A DNA stretch of 64,000 nucleotides from Neobacillus cucumis (GTDB lineage Bacteria > Bacillota > Bacilli > Bacillales_B > DSM-18226): NCBI RefSeq assembly GCF_023715505.1, contig NZ_JAMBOH010000016.1, forward strand, positions 65,602 through 129,601. The letters run 5' to 3'. This document shows, piece after piece, positions 32,889 to 42,186 of the stretch (the first letter of the stretch is position 1; every line of letters starts with the position of its first letter). The notes beneath the pieces were generated by a model that worked only from the letters and a program-made list of their open reading frames with translations, was not told the origin of the DNA and ran no database searches. The translations under genes and the position numbers were made by a program.

Positions 32889-34015
32889 TTATAGTCCCCC
32901 TGCTCATTGTCTGGGACGAAAACTTTTTCAATGATTTGATGTCCGTCGTTTTCCTTAAATGGCTCACTGTACTCTAATTCCAATTTCTGCATCACGGGTT
33001 TGTCATTAAAAGAAAACAAATAGACATCTTCTTCTCCCGTATTCACATGCTCATGAAAGCTCCATGGCGGAAGGATAAAGAAATCACCTTTCTCCCATTC
33101 AAACTTTTGACCATCTATAATGGTATAGCCGTTCCCTTCAAGAACATGATAGATCGCACTATGTACATGACGGTGAGCCATAGTTTGCATGCCAGGCATA
33201 AGCTTTTGCATCATTGTACCAATTCGAGAATCAGCTGATCCTCCCGTTAGTGGATTCACGTATTCAATGGCATATCCATCGAACGGGTCACTATCGTTTT
33301 CCTTCATCTTATCAAGCAAAAATTTCACTCTTTCAAACTTATATCCATAAATTGGAGATGGGTATCCCGGACATTTCGTCTCGTTTAGCTTTTTAAAAGC
33401 ACCCATGGAAAATTGTTTAGTAGAATAGTTTTCAGGAACTTCCATCGGATAGGACTCCTCTTCATATGGTTCAAAAAAGGAAGCAGCTAATGTCTTTACA
33501 AGACCTACATCTAATCCATCCAACCAAAATACCGGCTCCGTTCCTTCATGTTTGTGCTCATGCCATGTCCACGCAGGGGTCAAGACCATATCCCCGCGTT
33601 CCATATATGTTTTTTCCCCATTTACGGCTGTATAAGCCCCGCTGCCTTCGATAATAAAACGAATCGCAGACTGGGAATGATGGTGTGATGGTGCACTTTC
33701 CCCTGGGAGCAATAACTGAATACCCGCATATAAGGTGTGAGTCCCATATCCGACAAGACCATGCTTTAAAAGGCTGGGATTTTGTAGATACACCACTCTC
33801 CGTTCCGCATCCTTTCCAGGTTTTAAAAGCTCTCCAGCTTTTAAGACATATTCACGGATTACTTTCCACTTCCACAAATAAGGTTCTACATCATGAACCG
33901 GTTCTTTGGTTACCATATGGCCAAGGTCATACCATAGTGGTCCTAAGTGATTTTTCTTCATTCCATCATAGTAAGGTTGTAAACTATCTCTAATCGAGAC
34001 TTCATTTTTTGACAT
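32885..34015 (-). CDS. Gentisate 1,2-dioxygenase-like double-cupin protein
   Basis: A 376-aa bicupin. Each half has a metal-binding cupin motif: SAPSHHHSQSAIRFIIEGSG with LTPAWTWHEHKHEG in the N-terminal half, and MAHRHVHSAIYHVLEGNG with LPPWSFHEHVNTG in the C-terminal half. The layout and length match gentisate 1,2-dioxygenase, an Fe(II) enzyme that opens gentisate to maleylpyruvate. 1-Hydroxy-2-naphthoate dioxygenase is a close relative and cannot be excluded. It overlaps the FAH-family gene by 4 nt and sits 45 nt after the acyl-CoA dehydrogenase gene, in one catabolic unit. Confidence 0.85.
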   Translation of the reverse strand: MSKNEVSIRDSLQPYYDGMKKNHLGPLWYDLGHMVTKEPVHDVEPYLWKWKVIREYVLKAGELLKPGKDAERRVVYLQNPSLLKHGLVGYGTHTLYAGIQLLLPGESAPSHHHSQSAIRFIIEGSGAYTAVNGEKTYMERGDMVLTPAWTWHEHKHEGTEPVFWLDGLDVGLVKTLAASFFEPYEEESYPMEVPENYSTKQFSMGAFKKLNETKCPGYPSPIYGYKFERVKFLLDKMKENDSDPFDGYAIEYVNPLTGGSADSRIGTMMQKLMPGMQTMAHRHVHSAIYHVLEGNGYTIIDGQKFEWEKGDFFILPPWSFHEHVNTGEEDVYLFSFNDKPVMQKLELEYSEPFKENDGHQIIEKVFVPDNEQGDYK

Positions 34016-34060
34016 AAATTCCTCTCCATTCTGATACAGCCGTCAAGTGAATTAGTGAAT

Positions 34061-35764
34061 CTAACAATGGTAGCGTTCCTTCTCGATCACATATTCGGCA
34101 ATTCTACGTTTGACGAATATTATATTTTCTGAACTGCTCATGATTAATAGACTAGCAATACGTGAAAAAATACCTGCATCACCAAAATGATTGATCATAT
34201 TTAATGCTGTTAATGCGAGTTTTTGGGATGCCTCATGTGTATAAACCCTCGTACAATCAAGCTTCTGCCGATTTTGTTCTTCACCGGTGTTCAGTATAGA
34301 TTTTTCCGTCCGTAAAACCGCACTTTCAATTCCATAAATACCGATAACCAAATCGGCCATGAAAGCGGCAATTTCTTGTTCTGTATTAAAATCACTAAGG
34401 GAATTCTTTTTAATTGATCCAATTGCTGCATGGAATAATTTTTTCATTAGTTGAAGAACCTGCTTTTCACGTTGAAGCAAACCAATTTTCAATTCTTCCT
34501 CTTCACTTGGTTCGACATCGTTTTTCAACACGGTAGTGGCAATGAGTATCCTATTAATTTCATTCGTCCCCTCAAAGATCCGATTGATTCTAGAATCACG
34601 ATAAAGTGTTTCGATCTCATATTCAGCCATATATCCATAACCACCGTGAATTTGGACCGCTTCATCAACAATTTGATCGAGGAATTCCGTCGACATCACC
34701 TTGTTAATGGAACATTCGACCGCATAACGGGCAATGGTTGCTCCAAAATCATTCCCGCTTTTCTTCATTTCCTCGAAACCCTTCTGCATTAATCCTGCTG
34801 TTCGGTAGACAGCGCTTTCATTAATATGTGTTTTAATGACCATGTCAGCAATTTTGTTTTTAATTATATTAAAATTAGAAAGAGACTGGCCAAATTGCTT
34901 TCGTTCATTGGCATACTTAACCGCAAGTTCAATCGCCCGTTTAGCCGTACCGAGGGATGTCGCTGAAATCTTGTGGCGGCCAATGTTTAACACGTTAAAA
35001 GCAATAATATGTCCCCGGCCCACGTCACCGATTACATTTTCAACTGGAACTAGAACATTTTCCAGGATTAATGAACGAGTCGACGAACCTTTCAACCCCA
35101 TCTTTTTTTCTTCGGAACTGGTGGAAACACCTTGGTAGCCTTTTTCCACAATAAAAGCCGTAAACTTTGTTCCATCTACCTTCGCATACACGATAAATAT
35201 ATCCGCAAATGCTGAATTCGTGATCCACTGCTTTTCTCCATTTATTCGATAATACTTACCGCACTCCGTTAACACCGCAGTCGTTTTTGCACTCAATGCA
35301 TCAGTTCCAGAAGAAGGCTCAGTTAAGGCATAGGCAGCAATTTTTCCCCCGCTTATAATATCAGGCAGGTACTTATTTTTCTGACTAGGACTCCCAAAAT
35401 AGGCAATTGGTAATGCCCCAATACCTGTTTGTCCGCCAAATGTTATTGAAAAAGAACGACCAACTGCCATATTTTCAGCAATAATAGTAGCACTTACCTT
35501 TCCTAACTCCAGTCCGCCATCATCAACTGAGATATCTGCTCCAATAAGACCAAGTTCACCGGCTTCTCTAATAAGAGTAATTGTTTCGGCAAATTCTTGT
35601 TTTTCAATCTTCTCTAGTTTTGGATAGACTTCATTCATTACAAATTTACTTGTCATCTCTGCAATCATTTTATGCTCATCCTCAAAATCCTCAGGGGTGA
35701 AGGTGTCAGCTTGTGAGATTTCACTATATAAGAAATGATGATTTGCCTTTTTTTCAATAAGCAT
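34061..35764 (-). CDS. Acyl-CoA dehydrogenase (long form, FadE-like)
   Basis: A 567-aa FAD enzyme, longer than the usual 380 aa. The dehydrogenase core is residues 30-420 with YALTEPSSGTDALSAKT (FAD and substrate contacts), the family motif QWITNSAFADIFIVYA, NERKQFGQSL and the C-terminal signature IHGGYGYMAEYEIETLYRDS. That motif is followed by the region of the catalytic Glu (FEGTNEINR). An extra C-terminal helical domain of about 150 residues is typical of the FadE/YusJ type. It introduces the 2,3 double bond in an acyl-CoA. It is two nt from the thioesterase gene, in a run with the ligase, hydratase and dehydrogenase genes. Confidence 0.9.
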   Translation of the reverse strand: MLIEKKANHHFLYSEISQADTFTPEDFEDEHKMIAEMTSKFVMNEVYPKLEKIEKQEFAETITLIREAGELGLIGADISVDDGGLELGKVSATIIAENMAVGRSFSITFGGQTGIGALPIAYFGSPSQKNKYLPDIISGGKIAAYALTEPSSGTDALSAKTTAVLTECGKYYRINGEKQWITNSAFADIFIVYAKVDGTKFTAFIVEKGYQGVSTSSEEKKMGLKGSSTRSLILENVLVPVENVIGDVGRGHIIAFNVLNIGRHKISATSLGTAKRAIELAVKYANERKQFGQSLSNFNIIKNKIADMVIKTHINESAVYRTAGLMQKGFEEMKKSGNDFGATIARYAVECSINKVMSTEFLDQIVDEAVQIHGGYGYMAEYEIETLYRDSRINRIFEGTNEINRILIATTVLKNDVEPSEEEELKIGLLQREKQVLQLMKKLFHAAIGSIKKNSLSDFNTEQEIAAFMADLVIGIYGIESAVLRTEKSILNTGEEQNRQKLDCTRVYTHEASQKLALTALNMINHFGDAGIFSRIASLLIMSSSENIIFVKRRIAEYVIEKERYHC

Positions 35765-35766
35765 GG

Positions 35767-36186
35767 TTACCCCTCTACGGTTCCGACTTTGGACACCATC
35801 TTTTCACGAATAAAATCCGGGATTGGATGAGCTTTAGGTTTTCCTTCAAAAGAAGTCCAAGCACGCACTTCATATCCTTCTGCCATGATTTGGTCTTCTT
35901 TTATAAATACATGCTTAATTTTAAAGACTTTATTACGAAGTTCTTCAACAAAGCTTTGTACGATAACTTGGTCTTCAAATAAGAGCGGTCTCTTGAAAAC
36001 ACAGTTTGCTTCCAATAATGGTACACCGATCTGATGCTCCGCAAAGAGCTTAGAAGATGGATAGCCGATTTGGGCTAAAAAATCATGTGTTGCATCATCC
36101 ATCCATTTATAGAAGTTGGGATAAAATACAATTCCGGCCGCGTCCGTATCTCCCCAGCGTACTTGGAACGGATATTCTGTTTTCAT
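35767..36186 (-). CDS. Acyl-CoA thioesterase of the 4-hydroxybenzoyl-CoA thioesterase family
   Basis: A 139-aa hot-dog-fold thioesterase. The motif WGDTDAAGIVFYPNFYKWMD near residue 10 carries the catalytic Asp of the 4-hydroxybenzoyl-CoA thioesterase/YbgC group (GDxDxxGIVxYPN). The central GVPLLEANCVFKRPLLFED region also resembles the characterised aroyl-CoA thioesterase. It would hydrolyse an aroyl-CoA or short acyl-CoA to free acid. Placed between the acyl-CoA dehydrogenase and the CoA ligase, it could release the ring acid before hydroxylation and ring cleavage. Confidence 0.85.
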   Translation of the reverse strand: MKTEYPFQVRWGDTDAAGIVFYPNFYKWMDDATHDFLAQIGYPSSKLFAEHQIGVPLLEANCVFKRPLLFEDQVIVQSFVEELRNKVFKIKHVFIKEDQIMAEGYEVRAWTSFEGKPKAHPIPDFIREKMVSKVGTVEG

Positions 36187-36201
36187 TTTTCTTTTCTCCT
36201 T

Positions 36202-37764
36202 TCAGTTTTGAATGAATTTGCTGACTTTATTACCGATCTCCTCGCGAAGTTTTAGTTTCATAATCTTGCCACTGGCTGTAACAGGGAATTTATCGGTAAA
36301 AATAACCTTACCAGGGACCTTGAAAATGGCGATCTGCTCCTTTAAATAGGCTTTAATCTCTTCTTCACTGCTTAGTTCCCCGTTTTTCAGCTGTACAACG
36401 GCACAAACAATTTCTCCTAACGTTTCATCCGGGAGGCCAATTACTGCGGAATCAACCACTTTGGGATGTTTGGCAAGGATAGCTTCAATTTCTTGAGGAT
36501 AAATATTGAAACCGCCTCGGATAATCAATTCTTTTTTTCTGCCTATAAATTTCAAATAACCTTGGTCATCAAGTATGCCTAAATCGCCAGTATAATACCA
36601 ACCATCGTGATCGATTACTGCAGCTGTTTGCTCTGGGAGTTTATAATAGCCTTTCATCGTACCAAAGCTCTTAATTGCAATTTCCCCTTTTTCACCAGCT
36701 GGTAATGCTTGGCGATTATCATCAACGATACTTAACTCTACTCCAGGAAGTGGTTTTCCAAGTGTTTCTGTTATATTTTTTTCATTATCGCTATACGGGG
36801 TAAGTGTTACCGAAACTGTCTCCGTAATACCGAACGATTGGCAAAGGTTAATACCTAAACGATCTCGTATTTCTTTCACTTTTGATGCTGGAATCGGGGA
36901 TGCACCAACCACACCTGTTCGTAGGGAAGATAAATCATAACTAGCAAAATCATCAGCTTCTAGAAGTTTAATAAACATGGTCGGTACACCATTAAGAATG
37001 GTTATTTTTTCTTGTTCAATCAAATGGAGTATTTCTTGAGGAGTAAATTTTTCTAATAAAACAATTCGCGTTCCAGCAAAGACAGCACAAAACAAGTTAA
37101 CCGCCATGCCAAAAATGTGGAATAGTGGAGAAGGCAGGATTAATACATCATTTTCTGACCAGAATAGCTCTTTACCCATCACATTCGCTGACTGGACAAC
37201 ACTGCGGTGGGGAATCATGACCCCTTTGGGTACTCCAGTAGTTCCGGATGTATAAAGTATACAAAATAGGTCGTTATTCACATCAATCTCCGACTCTACC
37301 GATTCAGTTGGCTCCTCCCTCATTAAATCCTGATAGGACGTAAGGTCTCCCCAATTAAATCGAACGGTAATGATTTCCGGAACCGTAAACAGGGCTTCCT
37401 TTATTCCGATATTTCGATCAAATTCTTCCGAAACAATCGCTGCTCTCGGTTCTGAGTTTCTTAAGATGTGGTTAACCTCATGGGATTTATATTTAGGGTT
37501 AAATGGTACAAGAGTTGCATCAATTTTAGCAGCAGCAAAAAAAATAACGACTGTTTCATACCAATTGGGTAAGGAAACTGCAATTCTGTCCCCTCTCTTA
37601 AAACCTCTTCTTGTAAGAGCAGCCGCAAACCGATCCGCATCACTTTTAATCTGCGAAAATGTAAATCTCGTTTTTAAATCGAATAATGCCTCTTTCTCTC
37701 CATATACTTTAGCAGCATACTCGATAACCCCATAAACCGTATAATAATTACGATCTTTTGCCAT
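36202..37764 (-). CDS. AMP-forming acyl-CoA (or aryl acid) synthetase
   Basis: A 520-aa member of the ANL adenylate-forming family. The P-loop-like motif A3 is LYTSGTTGVPKGVMIPHR. A5 is QSFGITETVSVTLTPY, A7 YYTGDLGILDDQGYLKF, A8 GRKKELIIRGGFNIYPQE and the catalytic Lys of A10 lies in VTASGKIMKLKLRE. It activates a carboxylic acid to its CoA thioester. Cluster context points to an aromatic or aryl-alkanoic acid, but no specificity can be read directly. The start at ATG 37764 is 9 nt after GGAGTG; an in-frame upstream extension to 37851 is rejected because it passes through a perfect intercistronic hairpin. Confidence 0.88.
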   Translation of the reverse strand: MAKDRNYYTVYGVIEYAAKVYGEKEALFDLKTRFTFSQIKSDADRFAAALTRRGFKRGDRIAVSLPNWYETVVIFFAAAKIDATLVPFNPKYKSHEVNHILRNSEPRAAIVSEEFDRNIGIKEALFTVPEIITVRFNWGDLTSYQDLMREEPTESVESEIDVNNDLFCILYTSGTTGVPKGVMIPHRSVVQSANVMGKELFWSENDVLILPSPLFHIFGMAVNLFCAVFAGTRIVLLEKFTPQEILHLIEQEKITILNGVPTMFIKLLEADDFASYDLSSLRTGVVGASPIPASKVKEIRDRLGINLCQSFGITETVSVTLTPYSDNEKNITETLGKPLPGVELSIVDDNRQALPAGEKGEIAIKSFGTMKGYYKLPEQTAAVIDHDGWYYTGDLGILDDQGYLKFIGRKKELIIRGGFNIYPQEIEAILAKHPKVVDSAVIGLPDETLGEIVCAVVQLKNGELSSEEEIKAYLKEQIAIFKVPGKVIFTDKFPVTASGKIMKLKLREEIGNKVSKFIQN

Positions 37765-37806
37765 CCAATACATCACTCCATTAACGAACACTTTTACCAC
37801 CACTGA

Positions 37807-37844
37807 AAGATGAAGTATCGATTTAAAACTTGATACTTCATCTT
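37807..37844. other. Perfect intercistronic hairpin between enoyl-CoA hydratase and CoA ligase genes
   Basis: A 13-bp perfect stem (AAGATGAAGTATC / GATACTTCATCTT) with a 12-nt loop. No T-run follows on either strand, so an mRNA processing or stability role is more likely than termination. It lies 14 nt downstream of the enoyl-CoA hydratase stop codon in the transcript. Confidence 0.5.
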
Positions 37845-37857
37845 GATTCACGAACCT

Positions 37858-38637
37858 TTATTTCCCTGCAAAAACCGGTTTTCTTTTTTCTACAAATGCC
37901 TTGAGCCCTTCTTTTCTGTCTTCAGTTGAAAATGCATTAGCAAAACAAGTACTTTCAATAATTAAACCTGAATCAATATCCGTGTTTCCTCCAGTATTAA
38001 CTGCTAGTTTTACCATTTGAAGCGCAACTGGCGGTTTTTGAGCCAGTTTCTCTGCCCATTCCTTCGCTGCATCTTGTAACTCTTCCACAGGAGTTAATTT
38101 GTTTACGATGTTCAATTCTAATGCACGGTAGGCATCAAACATTTCACCGAAATATAGAAGTTCTTTGGCAACACCTTGGCCAACAATTTTTTGTAGACGC
38201 TGCGTGCCGCCTCCTCCAGGGATAATCCCAAGTCCAACTTCTGGGAATGCAAACTTTGCCTTTGTAGAACTAATACGTAAATCACACGCAAGCGCCAATT
38301 CAAGTCCTCCGCCAAGTGCCAGCCCGTTTATTGCGGCAATGACAGGCTTTGTTAGATTTTCAGTTTTGGAGAAAACTTCCCTAGATGCCTTGTTCATTTT
38401 ATTGATTCCAACAAGATCAAGGTTAGCCATTTCATTAATGTCTGCACCAGCAACGAATGCCTTTTCACCGCTTCCCGTTAGCACGATGGCCCGTACTTCA
38501 TCATTGGCTTCGAGTTCATCAAACAAATAAGCTAATTCTTTAAAAACCTTAGTGCTCAATGGGTTTACTGGCGGTCGGTTAATTGTTACAACCGCTACCT
38601 TATTTTCAATTTCACACAATAAAAATTCCAAACTCAT
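37858..38637 (-). CDS. Enoyl-CoA hydratase / isomerase family protein
   Basis: A 259-aa crotonase. The oxyanion-hole segments are VLTGSGEKAFVAGADINEMA and AINGLALGGGLELALACDLR. The catalytic Glu pair is expected in KAKFAFPEVGLGIIPGGGGT, which keeps both Glu-region positions of true hydratases. It hydrates enoyl-CoA to 3-hydroxyacyl-CoA. The start is ATG 38637 after GGAGGGAATACTA; ATG 38652 overlaps that ribosome site. It directly follows the hydroxyacyl-CoA dehydrogenase gene (18 nt). Confidence 0.9.
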   Translation of the reverse strand: MSLEFLLCEIENKVAVVTINRPPVNPLSTKVFKELAYLFDELEANDEVRAIVLTGSGEKAFVAGADINEMANLDLVGINKMNKASREVFSKTENLTKPVIAAINGLALGGGLELALACDLRISSTKAKFAFPEVGLGIIPGGGGTQRLQKIVGQGVAKELLYFGEMFDAYRALELNIVNKLTPVEELQDAAKEWAEKLAQKPPVALQMVKLAVNTGGNTDIDSGLIIESTCFANAFSTEDRKEGLKAFVEKRKPVFAGK

Positions 38638-38655
38638 TAGTATTCCCTCCATTCA

Positions 38656-39510
38656 TTATTCGTAATCGTAAAATCCTGCACCTGTTTTCTTTCCTAATCT
38701 CCCTGCTCTAACAAGTTGTTTTAGTAGAAGAGGTGGTGCAAACTGGTTGTTATTAAATTCTTCTTTAAAGTACTCCATTACATGGTAGCCAATTTCAACA
38801 CCGGCAAAGTCCTGCAATTCAAACGGTCCCATCGGATAATTCAAGCCTAGTTTAACTGCCTTATCAATATCTTCATACGATGCAACGCCTTCTTCTACTA
38901 GTTTAATAGCTTCGATAAACTGTGGCAGCATGATCCGATTGACAATAAAACCTGGTGAATCCTTTTTCACTTCTACTGGTTCTTTAGTCAACCTCTTAGA
39001 CAACGCTTTCAATTCTTGAACGGTTTCGTCACTCGTTTTATAACCACGAACTACTTCTACTAGCTTCATTAACTGAGCTGGATTAAAGAAATGCATGCCC
39101 GCTACAAGCTCTGGTCGGTTTGTGGCCGCAGCAATTTCTGTAATCGACATTGAAGATGTATTGGTAGCCAAGATAACTCCTTCACGGACAATTTGATCAA
39201 GTGCAGAAAATACTTCCTTTTTTAAATTAAGGTCTTCTAGGACTGCTTCAATAACAACATCAGCATCTTTTAAATCTTCTAATCTAGTAGTTGTTTGAAT
39301 ACGGCCAAGTGCCTCTTGTTTTTGCTCTTCTGTCATTTTTCCTCTGGCTACACTTTTATCCATAAATTTACTCATGCGCTGTAAGGAGCCTACTAAGAAA
39401 CGCTCTTCAACATCACGTAAAATAACATTAAATCCATTTATAGCAGCAAGGTTAGCGATGCCAGTTCCCATTGATCCTGCTCCTACCACTCCAATTGTTT
39501 GAATGGCCAT
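38656..39510 (-). CDS. 3-Hydroxyacyl-CoA (3-hydroxybutyryl-CoA) dehydrogenase
   Basis: A 284-aa NAD-dependent enzyme. The N-terminal Rossmann motif is IGVVGAGSMGTGIANLAA, followed by ADVVIEAVLEDLNLKKEVF, the catalytic His in ELVAGMHFFNPAQLMKLVEV, and the C-terminal signature DSPGFIVNRIMLPQF. It oxidises 3-hydroxyacyl-CoA to 3-ketoacyl-CoA. The start at ATG 39510 follows AAAGGAGATGG; a start at 39537 lacks a site. It is the first gene of the catabolic unit downstream of the PucR-type regulator gene. Confidence 0.9.
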   Translation of the reverse strand: MAIQTIGVVGAGSMGTGIANLAAINGFNVILRDVEERFLVGSLQRMSKFMDKSVARGKMTEEQKQEALGRIQTTTRLEDLKDADVVIEAVLEDLNLKKEVFSALDQIVREGVILATNTSSMSITEIAAATNRPELVAGMHFFNPAQLMKLVEVVRGYKTSDETVQELKALSKRLTKEPVEVKKDSPGFIVNRIMLPQFIEAIKLVEEGVASYEDIDKAVKLGLNYPMGPFELQDFAGVEIGYHVMEYFKEEFNNNQFAPPLLLKQLVRAGRLGKKTGAGFYDYE

Positions 39511-39761
39511 ATTTCCATCTCCTTTTATCTTAATCATTTTCTGTAAATTAATTATAGCTAATTATTGTCTAGCAATTGTACCTACACCATGTAGGAAAAA
39601 CCTTTATCTTTTTAATCAAAATTACGGTTAGTCAATCTCATAAGATAAAGAACAGTGTGCTCAACGAAAGATCGGCTCAACTATTATTGATTTCTTGAAT
39701 TACATTTAATAGAAACAGGTAAATAAATAATTTGAATTTCCAGTGACTTAACCCGAATAAT
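39511..39761. other. Intergenic region upstream of the beta-oxidation/aromatic unit
   Basis: About 250 bp of AT-rich sequence, before the regulator's terminator, that should contain the promoter and the PucR-type regulator's site for the catabolic unit. I see no clean palindrome or riboswitch. Nothing else can be supported. Confidence 0.4.
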
Positions 39762-39810
39762 AAAAAAGGTCAATAGCCTGTTAAGTTGTTCCACTAACAC
39801 ACTATTGACC
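39762..39810 (-). terminator. Terminator downstream of the PucR-type regulator gene
   Basis: GGTCAATAG / CTATTGACC outer stem with an additional TGTTA / TAACA inner pairing. On the minus strand it is followed by TTTTTT. It lies 13 nt after the regulator stop codon. Confidence 0.8.
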
Positions 39811-39822
39811 AAGCAGCATATT

Positions 39823-42054
39823 TTACATTAATAGTGCAGCCTTTTCTATTTTCCCCCCGTACATATCATATAGTTTTAGAGCCATCATTAAATTGAATCT
39901 CACTTCTGCATCACTTAATTGAACATCTAAAAGGGATTCAATTCTTTCAAGACGATAGAGTAACGAACTACGGTGGATAAAAAGGTCCTCTGCTGTATTC
40001 TTTACATTTCCGTTATTTTGCAGAAATGTATGAAGCGTGTTGCATAAATCAGTATTCTTCCCTTCTGAATAAGAAAGTAACGGCCCCAACTGTTTCATTA
40101 CAAATAGGTCTACTGCCTTTGAATAATTTAAATGGTGTAGAATGGCATATGATCCGAGCTCGTCAAACAGTGAAAATCCTAAATGCTGTAAACGGCTGTT
40201 GACTATATTTAATGCCTGTATACCTTGCTGATAACTCAAATAATAATCAGAAAGGTTTGAAGTTTTTCCCCCAATCCCCATCCCAATTTTACAGCTAATA
40301 GATGTTTCGTTGGCCCATTTTTTCAATTGATCGTAAAGGTCAAACCAAAACTTTTTCGAGATAGTAGTTTCATCTTTAATGGGAACGATTAAAATATTTT
40401 TCTCATCATGGTAGGCACATAAACTCTTTGGGTCTTTCTTTAAAAGATTTGATTTAATATTATCCCAGATAAGATTCTTTTTTGCATTTTGCTCCAAAAG
40501 ATTGCTCCCCTTCAGTTCTCTATCTTCTAATGAAATTGACATCACAGCAATCTGATGACTTTGAAAAGGGTCCCACTGAAAAAGATTGGCATACTGGAGA
40601 ATAGCCTCTTTATCATCAATTCTCTCTACCAACAATTTAGCGATAAAGCTATCCTTCGCTTGTTCTTTTGCATCTAGAACCAGCTTTTGTTTAATAAATT
40701 GGATTGAACAAATATTTCTAGCAAGTTCAATGGTTAGGTGGTCGATTTCATCGATATATCCACTTGGTCTTCGTAAAGCTAAAAACCCGAGCAGACTTCC
40801 ACCTCCATTGATCATCCAAAAGGAGTATAAATCGGACGTTTCGTTAGGAACTAGTATCGAAAAATAATCGTCCCCTTTTGAATAACTCTTTTCTCTAATA
40901 GCAATTTCAAGAAACGCCTCAGGCAACTGTGTCCTATCTTCAGAATCATACATATCAACTGATATCGGCTGCATAAAACGATCAAATAAAATGACTGGGC
41001 TTTGAAAAAGGCTTGAAAGTTTATAGGTTATACCATCAAAATTCTCTACATCGACTGTTTCTTTTACTAGGGCTTGTTGATAATCTAATAGGTACTGAAG
41101 GCGGTTTTTCTGCTCTTTCTCATTGTTAAATAAACGAGCATTCTCGATAATAGCAGCAACGTGGTTGGATAATAACTCAAGCATCCGTTGATCATTTTCT
41201 GTAAAAACGACCTCCTTTTGGTTTTCAATGTGCAGGACACCAATTGTCTTTAAGTCAATGGTCAATGGGACCGTCAATTGCGAACCTCCTGGCTTCTCTA
41301 AAAACGGAAAATATTTATTTAACAAATAATTCTCTTCAATCATAATTTTATTAGGACCGATAAACTCACCGTAGGAAGGCGGCTGGTAAACAAAACAGTT
41401 TTTCTTTTCATCAAATAAATAAATGCAAGCAAAATCGGCATTGGTTCCTTTACCTGCCCTTAAGGTCAACTCAGCAATTTGCTGCTCGATTGGTGCATTG
41501 AGGGATAAATTCTTGCTGAGCCATTCGATACCCTCCATTTTGTTCAATTGTGATTTTTTCTCACGGGCCATCGCCATTGCAACAGCAATATCTTTACCGA
41601 ATTCCTCAAAGTGGGTCTCCATATCAAGAAGTGGTACATAGTTTAAAAAACCAACAATACAGAAACCCAAATTGAAATCGTTATCATTTAATGGAACGGT
41701 GAACCAAGTTTTAACCTTAGCCTCTTTAAGTATATTTGACATTTGACATGCTTCAGGAGAATCAGCTCTTTCGTAGGTTAAACTCTGTTGGAGAAGTTTT
41801 GGGGAACAAGTATGTATTTCTATTGGGAAAGCTTCAGTCACTGCAGATTGATTGCCACTCCAAGCTTTTATGACATAGTGGCTTCCCTCATTTTGAATGA
41901 CACCTACAAAATCACAATATAATTCAGAACGGAATGCAGCTGTTAAATATTGAAGAACCTCTTCTTCGGTATCAAACTTAATAAGTTGTCTAGCTGTTGA
42001 ACGTAAATGATTCTCCAATTTTTTCATTAATCGATCTTTGTTCATGTAAGGCAT
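39823..42054 (-). CDS. PucR-type transcriptional regulator with GAF domains
   Basis: A 743-aa cytoplasmic regulator. The first 310 residues hold two GAF-like sensor domains (the second near KGTNADFACIYLFDEKKN and HVAAIIENARLFNNEKEQ). A coiled linker and a central PucR/CdaR-like region follow. The C-terminal HTH (FLQNNGNVKNTAEDLFIHRS, then SLLYRLERIESLLDV) is the PucR family signature. It is encoded between the Liv-type importer and the catabolic genes, all in one direction, and is the obvious candidate activator for them, probably sensing an aromatic acid or its CoA ester. It has its own terminator. Confidence 0.85.
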   Translation of the reverse strand: MPYMNKDRLMKKLENHLRSTARQLIKFDTEEEVLQYLTAAFRSELYCDFVGVIQNEGSHYVIKAWSGNQSAVTEAFPIEIHTCSPKLLQQSLTYERADSPEACQMSNILKEAKVKTWFTVPLNDNDFNLGFCIVGFLNYVPLLDMETHFEEFGKDIAVAMAMAREKKSQLNKMEGIEWLSKNLSLNAPIEQQIAELTLRAGKGTNADFACIYLFDEKKNCFVYQPPSYGEFIGPNKIMIEENYLLNKYFPFLEKPGGSQLTVPLTIDLKTIGVLHIENQKEVVFTENDQRMLELLSNHVAAIIENARLFNNEKEQKNRLQYLLDYQQALVKETVDVENFDGITYKLSSLFQSPVILFDRFMQPISVDMYDSEDRTQLPEAFLEIAIREKSYSKGDDYFSILVPNETSDLYSFWMINGGGSLLGFLALRRPSGYIDEIDHLTIELARNICSIQFIKQKLVLDAKEQAKDSFIAKLLVERIDDKEAILQYANLFQWDPFQSHQIAVMSISLEDRELKGSNLLEQNAKKNLIWDNIKSNLLKKDPKSLCAYHDEKNILIVPIKDETTISKKFWFDLYDQLKKWANETSISCKIGMGIGGKTSNLSDYYLSYQQGIQALNIVNSRLQHLGFSLFDELGSYAILHHLNYSKAVDLFVMKQLGPLLSYSEGKNTDLCNTLHTFLQNNGNVKNTAEDLFIHRSSLLYRLERIESLLDVQLSDAEVRFNLMMALKLYDMYGGKIEKAALLM

Positions 42055-42151
42055 AATCCTATCCCCTCATCCCAATTTCTTCTTACTTCTATCTTAATAT
42101 AATCATTAAATTTTGAAAAATATTAATTTTCATAACAATTAATAAAAAATT

Positions 42152-42181
42152 AAATCCCAAAGAGATTACTCCTCGGGATTT
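42152..42181 (-). terminator. Terminator downstream of livF
   Basis: AAATCCC / GGGATTT stem with additional inner pairing. The minus strand continues into TTAATTTTTT. It closes the Liv-type transporter operon. Confidence 0.75.
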
Positions 42182-42186
42182 GAATT

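Noticed and set aside
36187..37764. Fatty-acid-only interpretation of the catabolic cluster
   Set aside because: Beta-oxidation alone would not explain the aromatic monooxygenase, the gentisate-dioxygenase-like bicupin and the FAH-family hydrolase on the same strand.
37765..37851. Longer acyl-CoA synthetase start
   Set aside because: It would translate through a perfect intercistronic hairpin, and the ribosome site is positioned for ATG 37764.
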